Of a stretch of 64,000 nucleotides of DNA, positions 39,053 through 48,693 are shown in pieces. Source of the stretch: Hyaloscypha bicolor E (lineage: Eukaryota; Ascomycota; Leotiomycetes; Helotiales; Hyaloscyphaceae); contig NW_020194560.1 of assembly GCF_002865645.1 (NCBI RefSeq), forward strand, positions 124,001-188,000, read 5' to 3'. Under the pieces are notes generated by a model, which made no database searches, had not been told where the DNA came from, and saw nothing but the letters and a program-made list of their open reading frames with translations. The stretch's first letter is position 1. The number at the start of each line of letters is the position of its first letter. Both the position numbers and the translations under genes were made by a program.

Positions 39053-40117
39053 ATGTCAATCTGGTTTCAAAACAAGCGTACCTCGATACTATTCCTCACA
39101 CCTGATGTTGATCCAACGGTGGCACAAGAGTGCTCTTTTTCGGCCCAGGCTACGACGTTACCCTTCCCTCCCCTTCAAAACAAGATCATCGCAGAGTACT
39201 TGCACCAACAGGGCGCAGATGTCCAGTTTCTCCCGTGGAAGTGTTTCAAAGCAAATGTACCCACAAAAATCCTGTGTTCATTTGACTACATTCTATTCCT
39301 CTGCTGCGACAAATACGAGGTTCATGTCGACGATTTCTACGCTTTTCTACGCGATGTTCTCGTTCCACTTCACCGAAACAGTGGAGACATCCATATTATA
39401 AATAATCCTGAGGTTGTACTCTGGAATATGGACAAGCGGTATCTGAAAGATCTGGAGAATGCCGGTTTTCCAGTACTTCGGACTACCTTCCTTGCACATA
39501 GCTCTATCACAGTTCCGCTACTATCAGCAGCTATTCGCTCATTCGCTGGTGCGAAAAATTTGCCGGTTATTCTCAAGCCTTCGATTTCTGCTTCTGGTAC
39601 CAATGTCTACCTCGTCAAAGATCCAGGGCAGGTGACAACAGAAGACATTTCGTATATGGAATCTATCGGCTCTCGTCTATCCAACAGGTGTTCACTCATG
39701 ATTCAAGACTTCGAACCCAGTATCTGTACGACAGGAGAATACAGTCTCGTGTTCATTGGTGGAATTTTTTCCCATGCAACCTTGAAAACTCCAGTCGCGA
39801 ATGGAAGGGAGTACCGCGTTAATGTCATGTATCATGGTCGACTCGAGGATGTGAGCGGCAGCCAAGTGCCAGATCTCGCAGTCAGTTTAGGCTATGAGAT
39901 ATGGGCTTGGCTGTGTGAAAAATTTGGGAGTAGGGCGATCAGATATATGCGATTGGACGGGATGGTGCAAAAAACGGGCAAATTCATCATTGGAGAAATA
40001 GAACTCATCGAGCCGGACATTTGGCTTCATAGGCAGGTTGGGGGAACGGTTTTAGAAGAAAGTGTCCAACGCCTGTTTCAGCGAGACAGCAAGAACGGCG
40101 CCAAGCTCTTCGAATGA
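39053..40117 (+). CDS. ATP-grasp ligase (RimK/DcsG-like), candidate biosynthetic enzyme
   Basis: Single-exon gene of 354 codons. The ATG at 39,053 (A at -3) is preferred over the TTG nine bases earlier. The protein has an ATP-grasp layout: an N-terminal substrate domain (to about residue 120), NMDKRYLKDLENAGFPV at 125-141, the ATP-lysine strand VILKPSISASGTNVYLV at 172-188 (K175), then MIQDFEP (216-222), GEYSLVFIGGIFSHATLK (228-245), RLDGMV (300-305) and EIELIEPDIWL (315-325) with the acidic Mg-ATP ligands. Family members join a carboxylate, through an acyl-phosphate, to an amine; the SLVFI...FSHA and ELIEP...W signatures resemble the group that includes D-cycloserine ligase DcsG (from memory, not searched). 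Substrate unknown. Base composition is normal and no RIP stops are present. Its neighbours suggest a role in a small-molecule pathway. Convergent with the oxygenase gene downstream. Confidence 0.85.
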   Translation: MSIWFQNKRTSILFLTPDVDPTVAQECSFSAQATTLPFPPLQNKIIAEYLHQQGADVQFLPWKCFKANVPTKILCSFDYILFLCCDKYEVHVDDFYAFLRDVLVPLHRNSGDIHIINNPEVVLWNMDKRYLKDLENAGFPVLRTTFLAHSSITVPLLSAAIRSFAGAKNLPVILKPSISASGTNVYLVKDPGQVTTEDISYMESIGSRLSNRCSLMIQDFEPSICTTGEYSLVFIGGIFSHATLKTPVANGREYRVNVMYHGRLEDVSGSQVPDLAVSLGYEIWAWLCEKFGSRAIRYMRLDGMVQKTGKFIIGEIELIEPDIWLHRQVGGTVLEESVQRLFQRDSKNGAKLFE

Positions 40118-40368
40118 GTACGTTAAGATTTGCCTCGGTCTCGGAGACGAGGCCGACTAAAAATATCAAAAGCCATAGTCCCAGCGCAGCCAGTTCAAAC
40201 GGCGTTGTTTATGTCTACGTCGCATAGGCCCTAAATAATCTGTATTTTATATCTGTTCACATGGCTTGGAACCTTCTAGCTATTCAACTTCGTTGTTTTG
40301 ACAATTGCGTGCGCACTACCGTCGAATACTGCATCTCTGGTTGCATTCTGATTCCTACCTCTTAGCTA

Positions 40369-40708
40369 AGGGCCCGTTTCGTAAACTTCAAACACCAGCG
40401 TTTGTCAGTAATCAAACACTAGCTTTTGGTTATTACAAAAATAAGTATTTCGCATTTTTTTGTATGCTAGCAACCAAATACTAGCATTTGATTACAAATC
40501 GCAGTTTTTTCAGAATTACTTATAGTAGGTGGTTCTGAAAATGCTAGCTTTTAAATACTAGCCTTTTACCCTTTCTAATTACCTTTATAGCACTTCTTAA
40601 GATATAATATTTTAATTATTATATAAATATTGCGCTTCTCGTATAATTTCGATTATAAATTTTTTCTTAATAAGAAAGCTATAATAAGGTTCGTATGAAA
40701 CGGGCCCT
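40369..40708. mobile_element. MITE with AGGGCCCGTTTC ends
   Basis: A 340-bp segment bounded by AGGGCCCGTTTC on the left and its reverse complement GAAACGGGCCCT on the right, each next to TA. It contains no coding sequence. It lies 250 bp after the ATP-grasp stop codon. Short length, inverted ends and possible TA duplication fit a miniature inverted-repeat transposable element. Confidence 0.75.
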
Positions 40709-40710
40709 TA

Positions 40711-41715
40711 TATGAGCATGCTCTTTAACGAGCCTGGGGACATGAATTTGTAAATTACAGGGCACTTTTCAGGCATTGCGAATTAAAAGGCGATTAATTA
40801 AATTCAAATTTATTAAAAAACCACAAAATATAATAATATAAAAGGTAAGCAGAACGATAATTAAGAAGCTATAGTTTATTCTCTTAATATAATTAGAAGA
40901 GTACTAGCATTTTTTAAAAAGCTGAAGTTTTCCTTTAGTGAAAGTTAGTCGCTAAAATGCCCTATAATTTACAGACTCATATTTATAGGTTCGTAATTAA
41001 GAGTACAGAAACGCAGCCGAGGGATTGGCCTATGTTTTCTGGGCTAGCGTGCCTTCAAGTAAAAGTATTAAGTAAAAGTAAAGCCTATATAATATATTAT
41101 GTATTACTTTTATTTTCTTTATATAATATTACATATAATAAAAGATCCTTTATTAATAATAAAAACACTTCTTAATAATACTAGAATAAGCTTTAATATA
41201 TTTAATAAGTTTAATTTTTTAATAAGAAATATAAGCCTAGTATACTATATCTCTAGTAATATAAAACTTATATTATTAAAAGTATAATATACTAGTATTA
41301 TAGCTATTATTAAAGAACTAGCTTTATTTTTATTAATAAAATTATTAATAATTATTAGTAATAAATAATTAGAGTTTATATTAAATAATATTAAATTTTT
41401 GATACTATAATAGGGATATAAAATAAGTAGTAATATATAGAGAAGAATGGGTTTTTATAGCATGGAATTATAGTATATAGGAACTGGAATTAGAGAGTAA
41501 AGATTAGTTGATTTCTAAAACAGAGAAGGAAAAAGGAGTAATATATATATAAAACCAAATATATAAATATCCGGAGGTTATATAACCGTATCTAGTAATT
41601 AATAGAAATAAAATTCCTACTATAATACTTATTAATATATAGCTCTTTTTAGTTTTATATTAATAAAAGCCTAGTTTAAAAAATTATAAATAAGTTATAT
41701 TATAAGTAATTTGCC

Positions 41716-41750
<35 letters not shown>

Positions 41751-42451
41751 AATCTTTAAATTATATTAGCTTTATATTTATTAGCTAGTAAATAAATTAA
41801 ATAAAGTTAAAACTCTAGTAATTAAATTAAAATTAATTAGGTAAAATAATATTATATATAATTATAATAATAATATAAGTATTATAATAATAATATAAGT
41901 ATTATAATAATAATATAAAGTTTATTCTAGCCTTATTATAATAACTTTAATAACTAATATTTTGCCTTTATTTATTTTTATAAATAAGTATTATAATAAG
42001 GGTTTTAGTTACTTTAGTTATATAATATAATTATATATTATTTAAAGCAAATAATTCGTATATATATTACCTTATTTTTCTTTTCTCTTTTTAAAATATT
42101 AATTAATCTTTACTTTTTTTATATTTTATATATATTATTTAAAGAAAAAAAAGAAAACTTATTATTTATATTACTTTTATATTACTTTTATTTAATAAAG
42201 AGAAATAATTAAAATGTAATTAAATATTTTATTTATTTAAATTAGCTACGAATTATATAGGATTTATTTATATTAATAAAAGACTATAAACTAATATTAT
42301 TAGTAATACTCTTACTCTTACCCAAATTACTAATTATAAAAGAGAATATAAAGTGAGTAAAGGTTTATTTTCTAACTACGAGAAGTGAGGGCTCAAATAG
42401 TGTAGTACGGCCTGAATAACTAGGCATTCATTCGTAACGTCCCTTATTAAC
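40711..42451. other. AT-rich intergenic region; no gene seen
   Basis: Composition is AT-rich with dense stops. Two overlapping reading frames near 40,957-41,287 show no domain and look accidental. Near 41,862-41,925 a 20-bp unit (TATTATAATAATAATATAAG) occurs about three times. Confidence 0.6.
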
Positions 42452-43583
42452 TTATCCGGAAGCTATTCCTTCCCTCACCACCATCCTATCATTCTTCTCC
42501 ATCATGGCTGTCAAAATCTGCCCCTTCGCATCCAAGGTAGTCGGACTCTTGAATACATCATACTTAAAATCATGCCACTCCTTGGCCGTCCACGTCTTGC
42601 CCGTCGAGTCATTGAAGCTCACATCATCATTCGTGCGGATTAAATACACAATACTATAACGATCCTCGTCTTGCCTCTCCTTGAGCGGAATGACGCGATG
42701 CACAATGCTCGCCAGCTCTCCCCCAGACTTGAAGCGTAAAAAGTCGCCGACGTTGACGATGGCGTGGCCGGGCCGAGGTTCGAGGAACTCCCAGCGGTTG
42801 GTATCCGGAGAGAGGAATTGGAGACCCCATTGTTCGGCGAGCACCAAGGTGAGGGTACTGATATCGGTGTGTTTGAGGTGGCCTACGTTGGTGGGCGCGG
42901 TGGAATCATTGTGCTTTGGGTAGTGTAGGAGGACGAGCGTCGAGAGAGAGGGCCCCGGGTCCGCATGGTCGGCCTCGAAGCGCGAGGAGCCGGTGAGGCC
43001 TAACTGCGTTGAGAGGCGCTCGAGGATCATGATGGTGATTGCGTGGGCGTGCTTGATGTAGGAGAAGAAGTAGTCTGCTTCAGAGCAGACCGCGGTGGTG
43101 AGGTCAGCTGAGCCCTTTAGAAATTCTCGGCGAGAAAACTAAGAGGGGGGGATTAGTTGGTTTCGAGAATAGGCTGAAGAGATTGTAGAAGAGTATACCA
43201 TACCTTGAGAGTTTCGTAGCCGTCTTTTGTTTCTGGCTTGGGGCCGGGTTCGGTGCCCACGGGTATGTAGCTGGAAAGGTCAGTAACTGATAACAAAGAC
43301 CTAGCTGTGATTTGTGAAAAGGAACTCACCCATAATTGTGACTCCCCCGAGCGTCCTGCATCTTAACTTCAAGCGGCTGTTCGAAGTAATCCTTCATCCT
43401 CGCTAGCATGCCTTCCCACAATTTGCATAGCTCTGGATCGCTAGTCAAATCGAGATAGAAGAACCCCTGGGTTCGACAAGCGCTGAGTAATTTCTTGCTC
43501 TCCGTGTCATTTTCAGCTCGAAGGAGGTCGAGGTGAATTGTCGGCAAAGATGTTGAAACGATATTAGGCTCACTAATAACCAT
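42452..43583 (-). CDS. 2-oxoglutarate/Fe(II)-dependent oxygenase (isopenicillin N synthase-like)
   Basis: Three exons: 43,583-43,330, 43,270-43,204 and 43,138-42,452, giving 335 residues. Introns of 59 and 65 bp begin GTGAGT and GTATGG; the first has a CTGAC branch site. All junctions keep frame. The N-terminal half has the non-haem dioxygenase domain (ACRTQGFFYLDL near 35-46; NYGYIPVGTEP at the first junction). The C-terminal jelly roll has the iron triad His197-x-Asp199 (HLKHTDIST) and His254 (SIVHRVIP), plus the Arg267-x-Ser269 pair that binds 2-oxoglutarate. Such enzymes hydroxylate, desaturate or cyclise small molecules, often in secondary metabolism. Substrate unknown. A CACGTG box lies 304 bp upstream. 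Likely a tailoring enzyme of the proposed cluster. Confidence 0.9.
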
Positions 43584-43886
43584 TGGTAGAGATCTGGGGT
43601 TGTAATAATGCTTGGTGGGAGTGTGTATGTGGTTATAGAGATTTGGTTTGAAATGTCACTTCGAAGCCAAAAAAAAGTTGCAACTTTAGAGCATCTTATA
43701 TATCTGGAGAGTTGTCACTTTCGTAACAAGTAAAGTCGGTCCGATCCAAAAGCGATAAAATGAAAAACGGTCTACCAAAATACTAAATGATATAAATCGT
43801 ATTAATCGGAAATATCGTATATCGTCTAGCAATTAATTCCGTGTTCTCCCGATTTCAATACCTTTAGTATTGCGGGAGTTACAAAG

Positions 43887-43892
43887 CACGTG
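43887..43892. promoter_or_regulatory. CACGTG box upstream of the oxygenase gene
   Basis: The hexamer sits 304 bp before the oxygenase start codon. A second one is at 44,375-44,380. Same core as the paired boxes before the ATP-grasp gene and the single box before the methyltransferase gene. Regulatory role inferred. Confidence 0.35.
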
Positions 43893-44089
43893 ATCGCGCT
43901 TATATGCGCTCGCATAGAAAATCTCGCGTTTTTATACGTAAAAAACCAGGAGCCGCATTAGCAGGTGCACTCGCAAGTATTACGTGTATAAGGCCGGAAG
44001 TTAAAGTATACCAGGGGGCGCATTAGCAAGTGCAAATGCAAATAGTAAAAGCCAGATTTTCTCTCTTTAAGAGAGTATATTGCAATCTT

Positions 44090-44320
44090 GGGGGGGTCCC
44101 GCCCCCCCCCCCCCCTCCCGGATATAAAAGCGCGCAAGAGAGCACCTTTTTTTAATACTCTTAGAGGGAAGATAATAGCCTTTAATCTTAGGGGGAAATC
44201 CCTAACCCCCACCGCCCCACCCCTTCACCCCCCTCTCCTAAGATGAGAAGAGAGTATAATAAGATAGGGAAGCCATTTAATCTTGGGGAGAGATTGGCCA
44301 ACCCCCCCCCCCCCTTAAGC
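44090..44320. repeat. G/C homopolymer-rich patch
   Basis: Runs of 7 G and 14 C near 44,092-44,115, several CCCC/CCCCC runs at 44,205-44,235 and about 14 C at 44,302-44,316, each preceded by an AATCTT(G/A)GGG motif, all within otherwise AT-rich intergenic DNA. The runs could form G-quadruplexes. The reading frames called across it (43,958-44,440) are low-complexity and not supported as genes. Confidence 0.55.
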
Positions 44321-44440
44321 CTCCGGCAAGCAGTCAAATATTTCTCCGGGTCATATAATAGTAACATTTATTGTCACGTGAATATTTTTCCATACCAGCC
44401 CACTGCACATAACTTTAACAAGTCAAAATCTTACTTTTAA

Positions 44441-45341
44441 TAAAAAGAAAATCTTTTATAAGAGCTTTCCCTTAAATAAAGCATTTTTATATAGTTATAT
44501 AACTTATTTTATAAGTGCTATATAACTAAAACATATAAATTTCTTAAAACTTCTCTAGCTTTTTAAGCGTTTTTTATATTTTATAAATTATATAATAAGC
44601 GAATTACTTATTATATATAATTAAAACCCAGTTTTTTAAAAGTTTAAATCGGGCTTTAAATTATGCCTTATATAATATATAAAGTTATATATAATTAAAA
44701 TTATAAACCTTTTATATTTTATACTTTCTTTAATAATAAGTCTTAAAATATAAGTTCTTATTATATATATTAAGTTTATAAAAGATTAAAAGGCCTTATA
44801 AAGCTTTATAAAACTAAGTTTAATAAATTATTTACTAAATATATATAACTTTCTTGAAATATTCTTGCTTTTTATATAATTCAAATTTAAAAAAGCAAAA
44901 AACATTTATATAATTTTAAACTTAAGTACTAATTAATTCCAAGCTATATTATAAATTTAATTAATAAGTTCTATTTACTTAATTCTTTTATATAATTGCA
45001 TTATTTAATATTAATAAATTATTATTATTATTATTAAAAAGTTATTATAAGTATAAAAGAATAATTATTTTATTATATTTGAATCGAATTAATTATAGTA
45101 GCAAGTATTAGTACAGGTATTACTACTTATAAATATTATAAGTACTAATTAAACTTATATTACTTATATATATTTGAATTATTATTAAAGTTTACTTCTT
45201 ATTATATTCTCTGAATTTATTATGCAATTGCCTCACACTAGCAAGGGGTCCCTTATATACACAATTATTAGTTTCTTCTTATTTGTTCCTAAACAAGTTT
45301 CTCTTATTATATAAGCTCTTTATGCCTCGTGCTTACTAAAA
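44441..45341. other. AT-rich intergenic region; nothing recognised
   Basis: No reading frame, repeat or RNA gene could be supported in this 0.9-kb stretch. Confidence 0.6.
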
Positions 45342-45506
45342 GTACAAAAGGGGGTTATAAGAAATCACTGCCACCCCCCTTATTAGGCGGTGAACTTTTT
45401 GGCCAATCAGGCATTGAACTTTTACAGGTTTGCCTCATAAATTCCCTTGTCTAGCAATGGCAGAACCAAGGGGGTGGCGGTGATTTATTACAACCCCCTT
45501 CCGTAC
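45342..45506. mobile_element. Small MITE with roughly 40-bp inverted ends
   Basis: The left arm, from GTACAAAAGGGGGTT through AAATCACTGCCACCCCCCT, pairs with the right arm, whose reverse complement reads GTACGGAAGGGGGTTGTAATA and continues AATCACCGCCACCCCC. The total is 165 bp with an unrelated central 80 bp. It has no coding capacity. Target duplications are not clear. Confidence 0.7.
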
Positions 45507-45519
45507 ATGTAATAGTAAA

Positions 45520-45667
45520 AAGCTCGGTTGCAAGGAGCTCGGTTGCAAGAAGCTCGGTTGCAAGAAGCTCGGTTGCAAGAAGCTCGGTTGCAAGAAGCTC
45601 GGTTGTAAGAAGCTCGTATTATAAGAAGCTTAGTTGTAATTAAGCTTCTTGCAATTGAGCTTCTTAT
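45520..45667. repeat. 15-bp minisatellite (AGCTCGGTTGCAAGA)n with inverted tail
   Basis: Six near-perfect units of AGCTCGGTTGCAAGA are followed by two decayed units and then by the unit in opposite orientation (AGCTTCTTGCAATTGAGC), which could fold back on the array. It lies right beside the MITE at 45,342-45,506. Confidence 0.85.
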
Positions 45668-46440
45668 AGCTATTACAATATGGTTTTTCTAAAAGATAAG
45701 AGAATAAGTATTTAATTCTAATTTATAATATATTTATATTATTAAGAAAAATAATTTATAAAGAAATTATATAAAATTAAAATATAATAAAGTTTTAAAG
45801 AAAAGAAATTAAAATTAAGTAAAATAATGAAATAAAAGCTATATTTTTTATAATCTTTTAAAGTTACTAGAAATATATTATTTATTATAGCTTAAGCAAG
45901 ATATAGCTTACTAAATTATAATATATAAGTGCTTTAAATATTTTATAACTTACTGCTATTATTATTATAAGCTATATATTTAAATAATATTACTTAATTT
46001 TTAAAGGCTCTTTTCTTAATATATAATAATTCGATTAAATTAAATATAATTTTTTTAATTAAATATAATTAATTTAATTAAATATAATTAATTTAAATTT
46101 AGTATAATTAGAGTAAATTAATTATAATTAAATTAGATTAAAGATAATTAATTTAAATTAAGAATAATTAAAGTAAATTAAATTAAAGATAATTAATTTA
46201 AATATAATTAAATTAAGAGTAATTAACTTAAGAATAATTAAATTAAGATTACTTTAGTATAAATCTAAGCTTTAATTAGGTATATAAATTATGCAATTCA
46301 TAATAAAGAAGTTAATAGCTAATAATTATATAAAAGCTTATAGTGCCCTATTATATTCTTCTTGCTCTCTCGCTCGGCTCATAAATAGCAGAATAGTGGC
46401 ATAGCAAAACAGTTAAATAGCGGAATAGTGAAATAGCGAG
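45668..46440. other. AT-rich intergenic region with TTAATTTAA-type simple repeats
   Basis: No gene seen. Between about 46,040 and 46,250 short units related to AATATAATTAATTTAA recur in degenerate form. Confidence 0.55.
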
Positions 46441-46480
46441 ACATAAGGTAAAGAGAGTCTTTTATAGGAGCGCTTTGATA

Positions 46481-46663
46481 GTCGGACTTCACGTCGAAAG
46501 TAAGGGGCCTTTCCCTTGAGTCGGGAAAGTGAGTTCCGCAACTTTATATAAGATTTCACACTAATTTCTTTTCGCAAGGAATACCAAAACTTGCTTTTCC
46601 CGGATCGCCTCGCTTTCCCAAACTAAAGGGAAAGGCGCCTTTAGTTTCGACATGAAGTCCGAC
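46481..46663. mobile_element. MITE of the GTCGGACTT family, short form
   Basis: 183 bp bounded by GTCGGACTTCACGTCGAAAG and its imperfect reverse complement (right end reads CGACATGAAGTCCGAC), flanked by TA on both sides. About 60 bp of each arm pair imperfectly. It is a relative of the longer copy at 50,833-51,365 and ends 222 bp before the start codon of the ArgG-like gene, so it may lie in that promoter. Confidence 0.8.
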
Positions 46664-46884
46664 TATTAGAGCGTTCCCCACCTTTTAGAAAGTAGTACTG
46701 CCAGATCATGAGGAGCTGAGTCATATAGTTGGTATATAAAATGCTTCACACAAGACTGTGACACCTTCCTCCAAATGATTAGCCATCGTGATAGTGATTA
46801 CTGCTTGGAAAACTCAATTTCAATCGCAACCCGTTCAAGAAAGTTTTACTTTTCACGGCCTGTTTCTTAAAACAACATAACACG

Positions 46885-48097
46885 ATGGTACGTACACTAT
46901 TCCACCTTCAAGTCATTATGTTAATCAGCGTAGCGTGTTGAAAGCTTTGAGCATATTGCCAAGCTCGGCAAGAGAGCCGTTGTCACCATGTTTAGCGGCG
47001 GCCTGGACAGCACGTATTTGCTCTTCAGACTTCAGCGGCTCGGCTTTACAAACATCAACGCTGTCGCGGTGGATCTTGGGGCGCCCGTAGACGTGGAGGC
47101 GCTTACAAAACAAGCCGCCCATTTCGGTGCCAGCTTCAAATGTCTCGACGGTCGCGAGCTGTTTGCCAAAGAAGGTGTCATGCCAGCCATTCGCGCTCAC
47201 GCAAAGTATATGGGGGTGTACCCAATCAGCAGTTCACTCACCCGGCCAGTTATCGCTCGCCTGACCACGGACTACGCCAAGGACCTGAACGCGGGTTTGC
47301 TGCTCCATACCGCAAACCTGTCGCAGAACAGCCTGCCCCGGCTCAACAATAGCATTGGGCGCTGCGGCTTCCGCGGAGAATTCGGGAGCCCATATGTCCA
47401 TTCAGTCGTCTCGCGAGAGAAGAAAGCTGAAGAACTGGCGGCAGTCGGACTGACCAACATGTCGGACCGCGAGCTGAGCGGCGATGAAAACCTGTGGTGC
47501 CGGGAGTTCGAGGGCGGTCCATTGAATGATCCGGAAGCTTTCACCATCCCGGAAGATGCCTATGAATGGACGCGACGGTGCGATAATGAGGCAACCAAGA
47601 AGCTCACACTCGGCTTTGAGAATGGCAGCCTCGTCTCTGTCGACGGGAACAAACTCCCCCTCATCGAAGCCATCGCGCTGCTGAACACTGAGGTGGGAAA
47701 ATTTGGCCACGGCCGATTTGTGGGGCTCGAGCCTCTTACCACCGATCACAAGGTTTTAGAGGTCCGCGAAGCTCCGGCCGCTGCCATCATCATGGATGCG
47801 CTTCGCCATCTCGAAATAGCTACGCTGGATACCAACACGCTAGAATTGAAGCAGCAACTGGAACAGAAATGGGCCCGGGAAGCGATATCCGGCCACTGGG
47901 GAAGCATATGCCATACCGTGTGTGACGCTGCTATCGCTTCCGCCTCGAATGGCGTGGGTGGAAGCGTAACCTATGATATCGATCACAGGCGTTACCTGCC
48001 CTGCTCTATTGTGGCACACAATCCTCGCTATGTTAGGAATCGAGACGATTGGGAACGAGAACAGTCACAGCTACTCTTCGGCAGGCGCTGCCTCTAG
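46885..48097 (+). CDS. Divergent argininosuccinate-synthase-like enzyme
   Basis: Proposed exons are 46,885-46,887 (the ATG alone) and 46,934-48,097, joined across a 46-bp intron (GTACGT...TAG), giving 388 residues; without the intron the first in-frame ATG is at 46,988 and the protein would lose the first strand of the nucleotide-binding fold. The P-loop is [14 protein letters not shown] (residues 15-28; SGGLDS at 22-27), the PP-loop motif of ATP pyrophosphatases, as in argininosuccinate synthase. [14 protein letters not shown] (about 100-113) matches the family's 'TSLARPLIAK' helix. The next segment, [20 protein letters not shown], replaces the highly conserved citrulline/aspartate loop GCTGKGNDQVRFE. 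So it probably adenylates a different substrate or uses a different amine; this is inference. It is shorter than the usual 400-450 residues. No argininosuccinate lyase lies nearby, which argues against a housekeeping role. Confidence 0.8.
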
Positions 48098-48693
48098 CTT
48101 TACACTTCACTTGACCAGAGAACTGTTATTCCGGAGGGACACCAAAACTCCGGTTCTTTGTTTACATGCAAATAAACCATTTAGAACTCTATTAAATCGT
48201 TAATTACATTATAATCGCAATGCCAAACGATATTGTATTTGATTCCACTAATAAAGGAACCCTTTAGCCTAATAAGAATTTATTAAATAAGTAAAGAAAT
48301 ACCTTTAAGCCTATATAATTGCCCGAAATTAGCTAAGAAATTATAGTACTATGAAATATTTCTTCCGACAATCTAATCTCTTTATTTATTATATATTATA
48401 TGCCCGAAATTATTAATTTAATAATTAAGAAAACAAATGCATATAAGAATTAATAACCTTTATACAATAAAGCCAAATAAGAAGTTAATTATAATTAATT
48501 AATAAAAGAGAGAAGGAACGCGACTAAGTATTATGAGTAAATAGCGTTTTAGCAGAGTAGTAATAGTAACTAAGTGTATTAGAAAGAAGGGAGGTAAAGG
48601 TTCGGCTGAGATTACCGAGAGAACCGGATACTACTCTGTACTTAAAGGATAGCACTTCCGCAAGGTAGCCCAATAAAATATAAATTCGAAGCT
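48098..48693. other. Intergenic between convergent genes
   Basis: AT-rich middle part (48,200-48,500). The minus-strand reading frame at 48,524-48,781 overlaps the hidden last exon of the methyltransferase in another frame and is not a gene. Confidence 0.6.

Noticed and set aside
45520..45667. CRISPR-like array
   Set aside because: Units are 15 bp, adjacent, with no spacers, and the host is eukaryotic; it is a minisatellite.
46925..47749. Several reading frames overlapping the ArgG-like gene on both strands
   Set aside because: Shadows of a GC-rich true gene; they carry no motifs.
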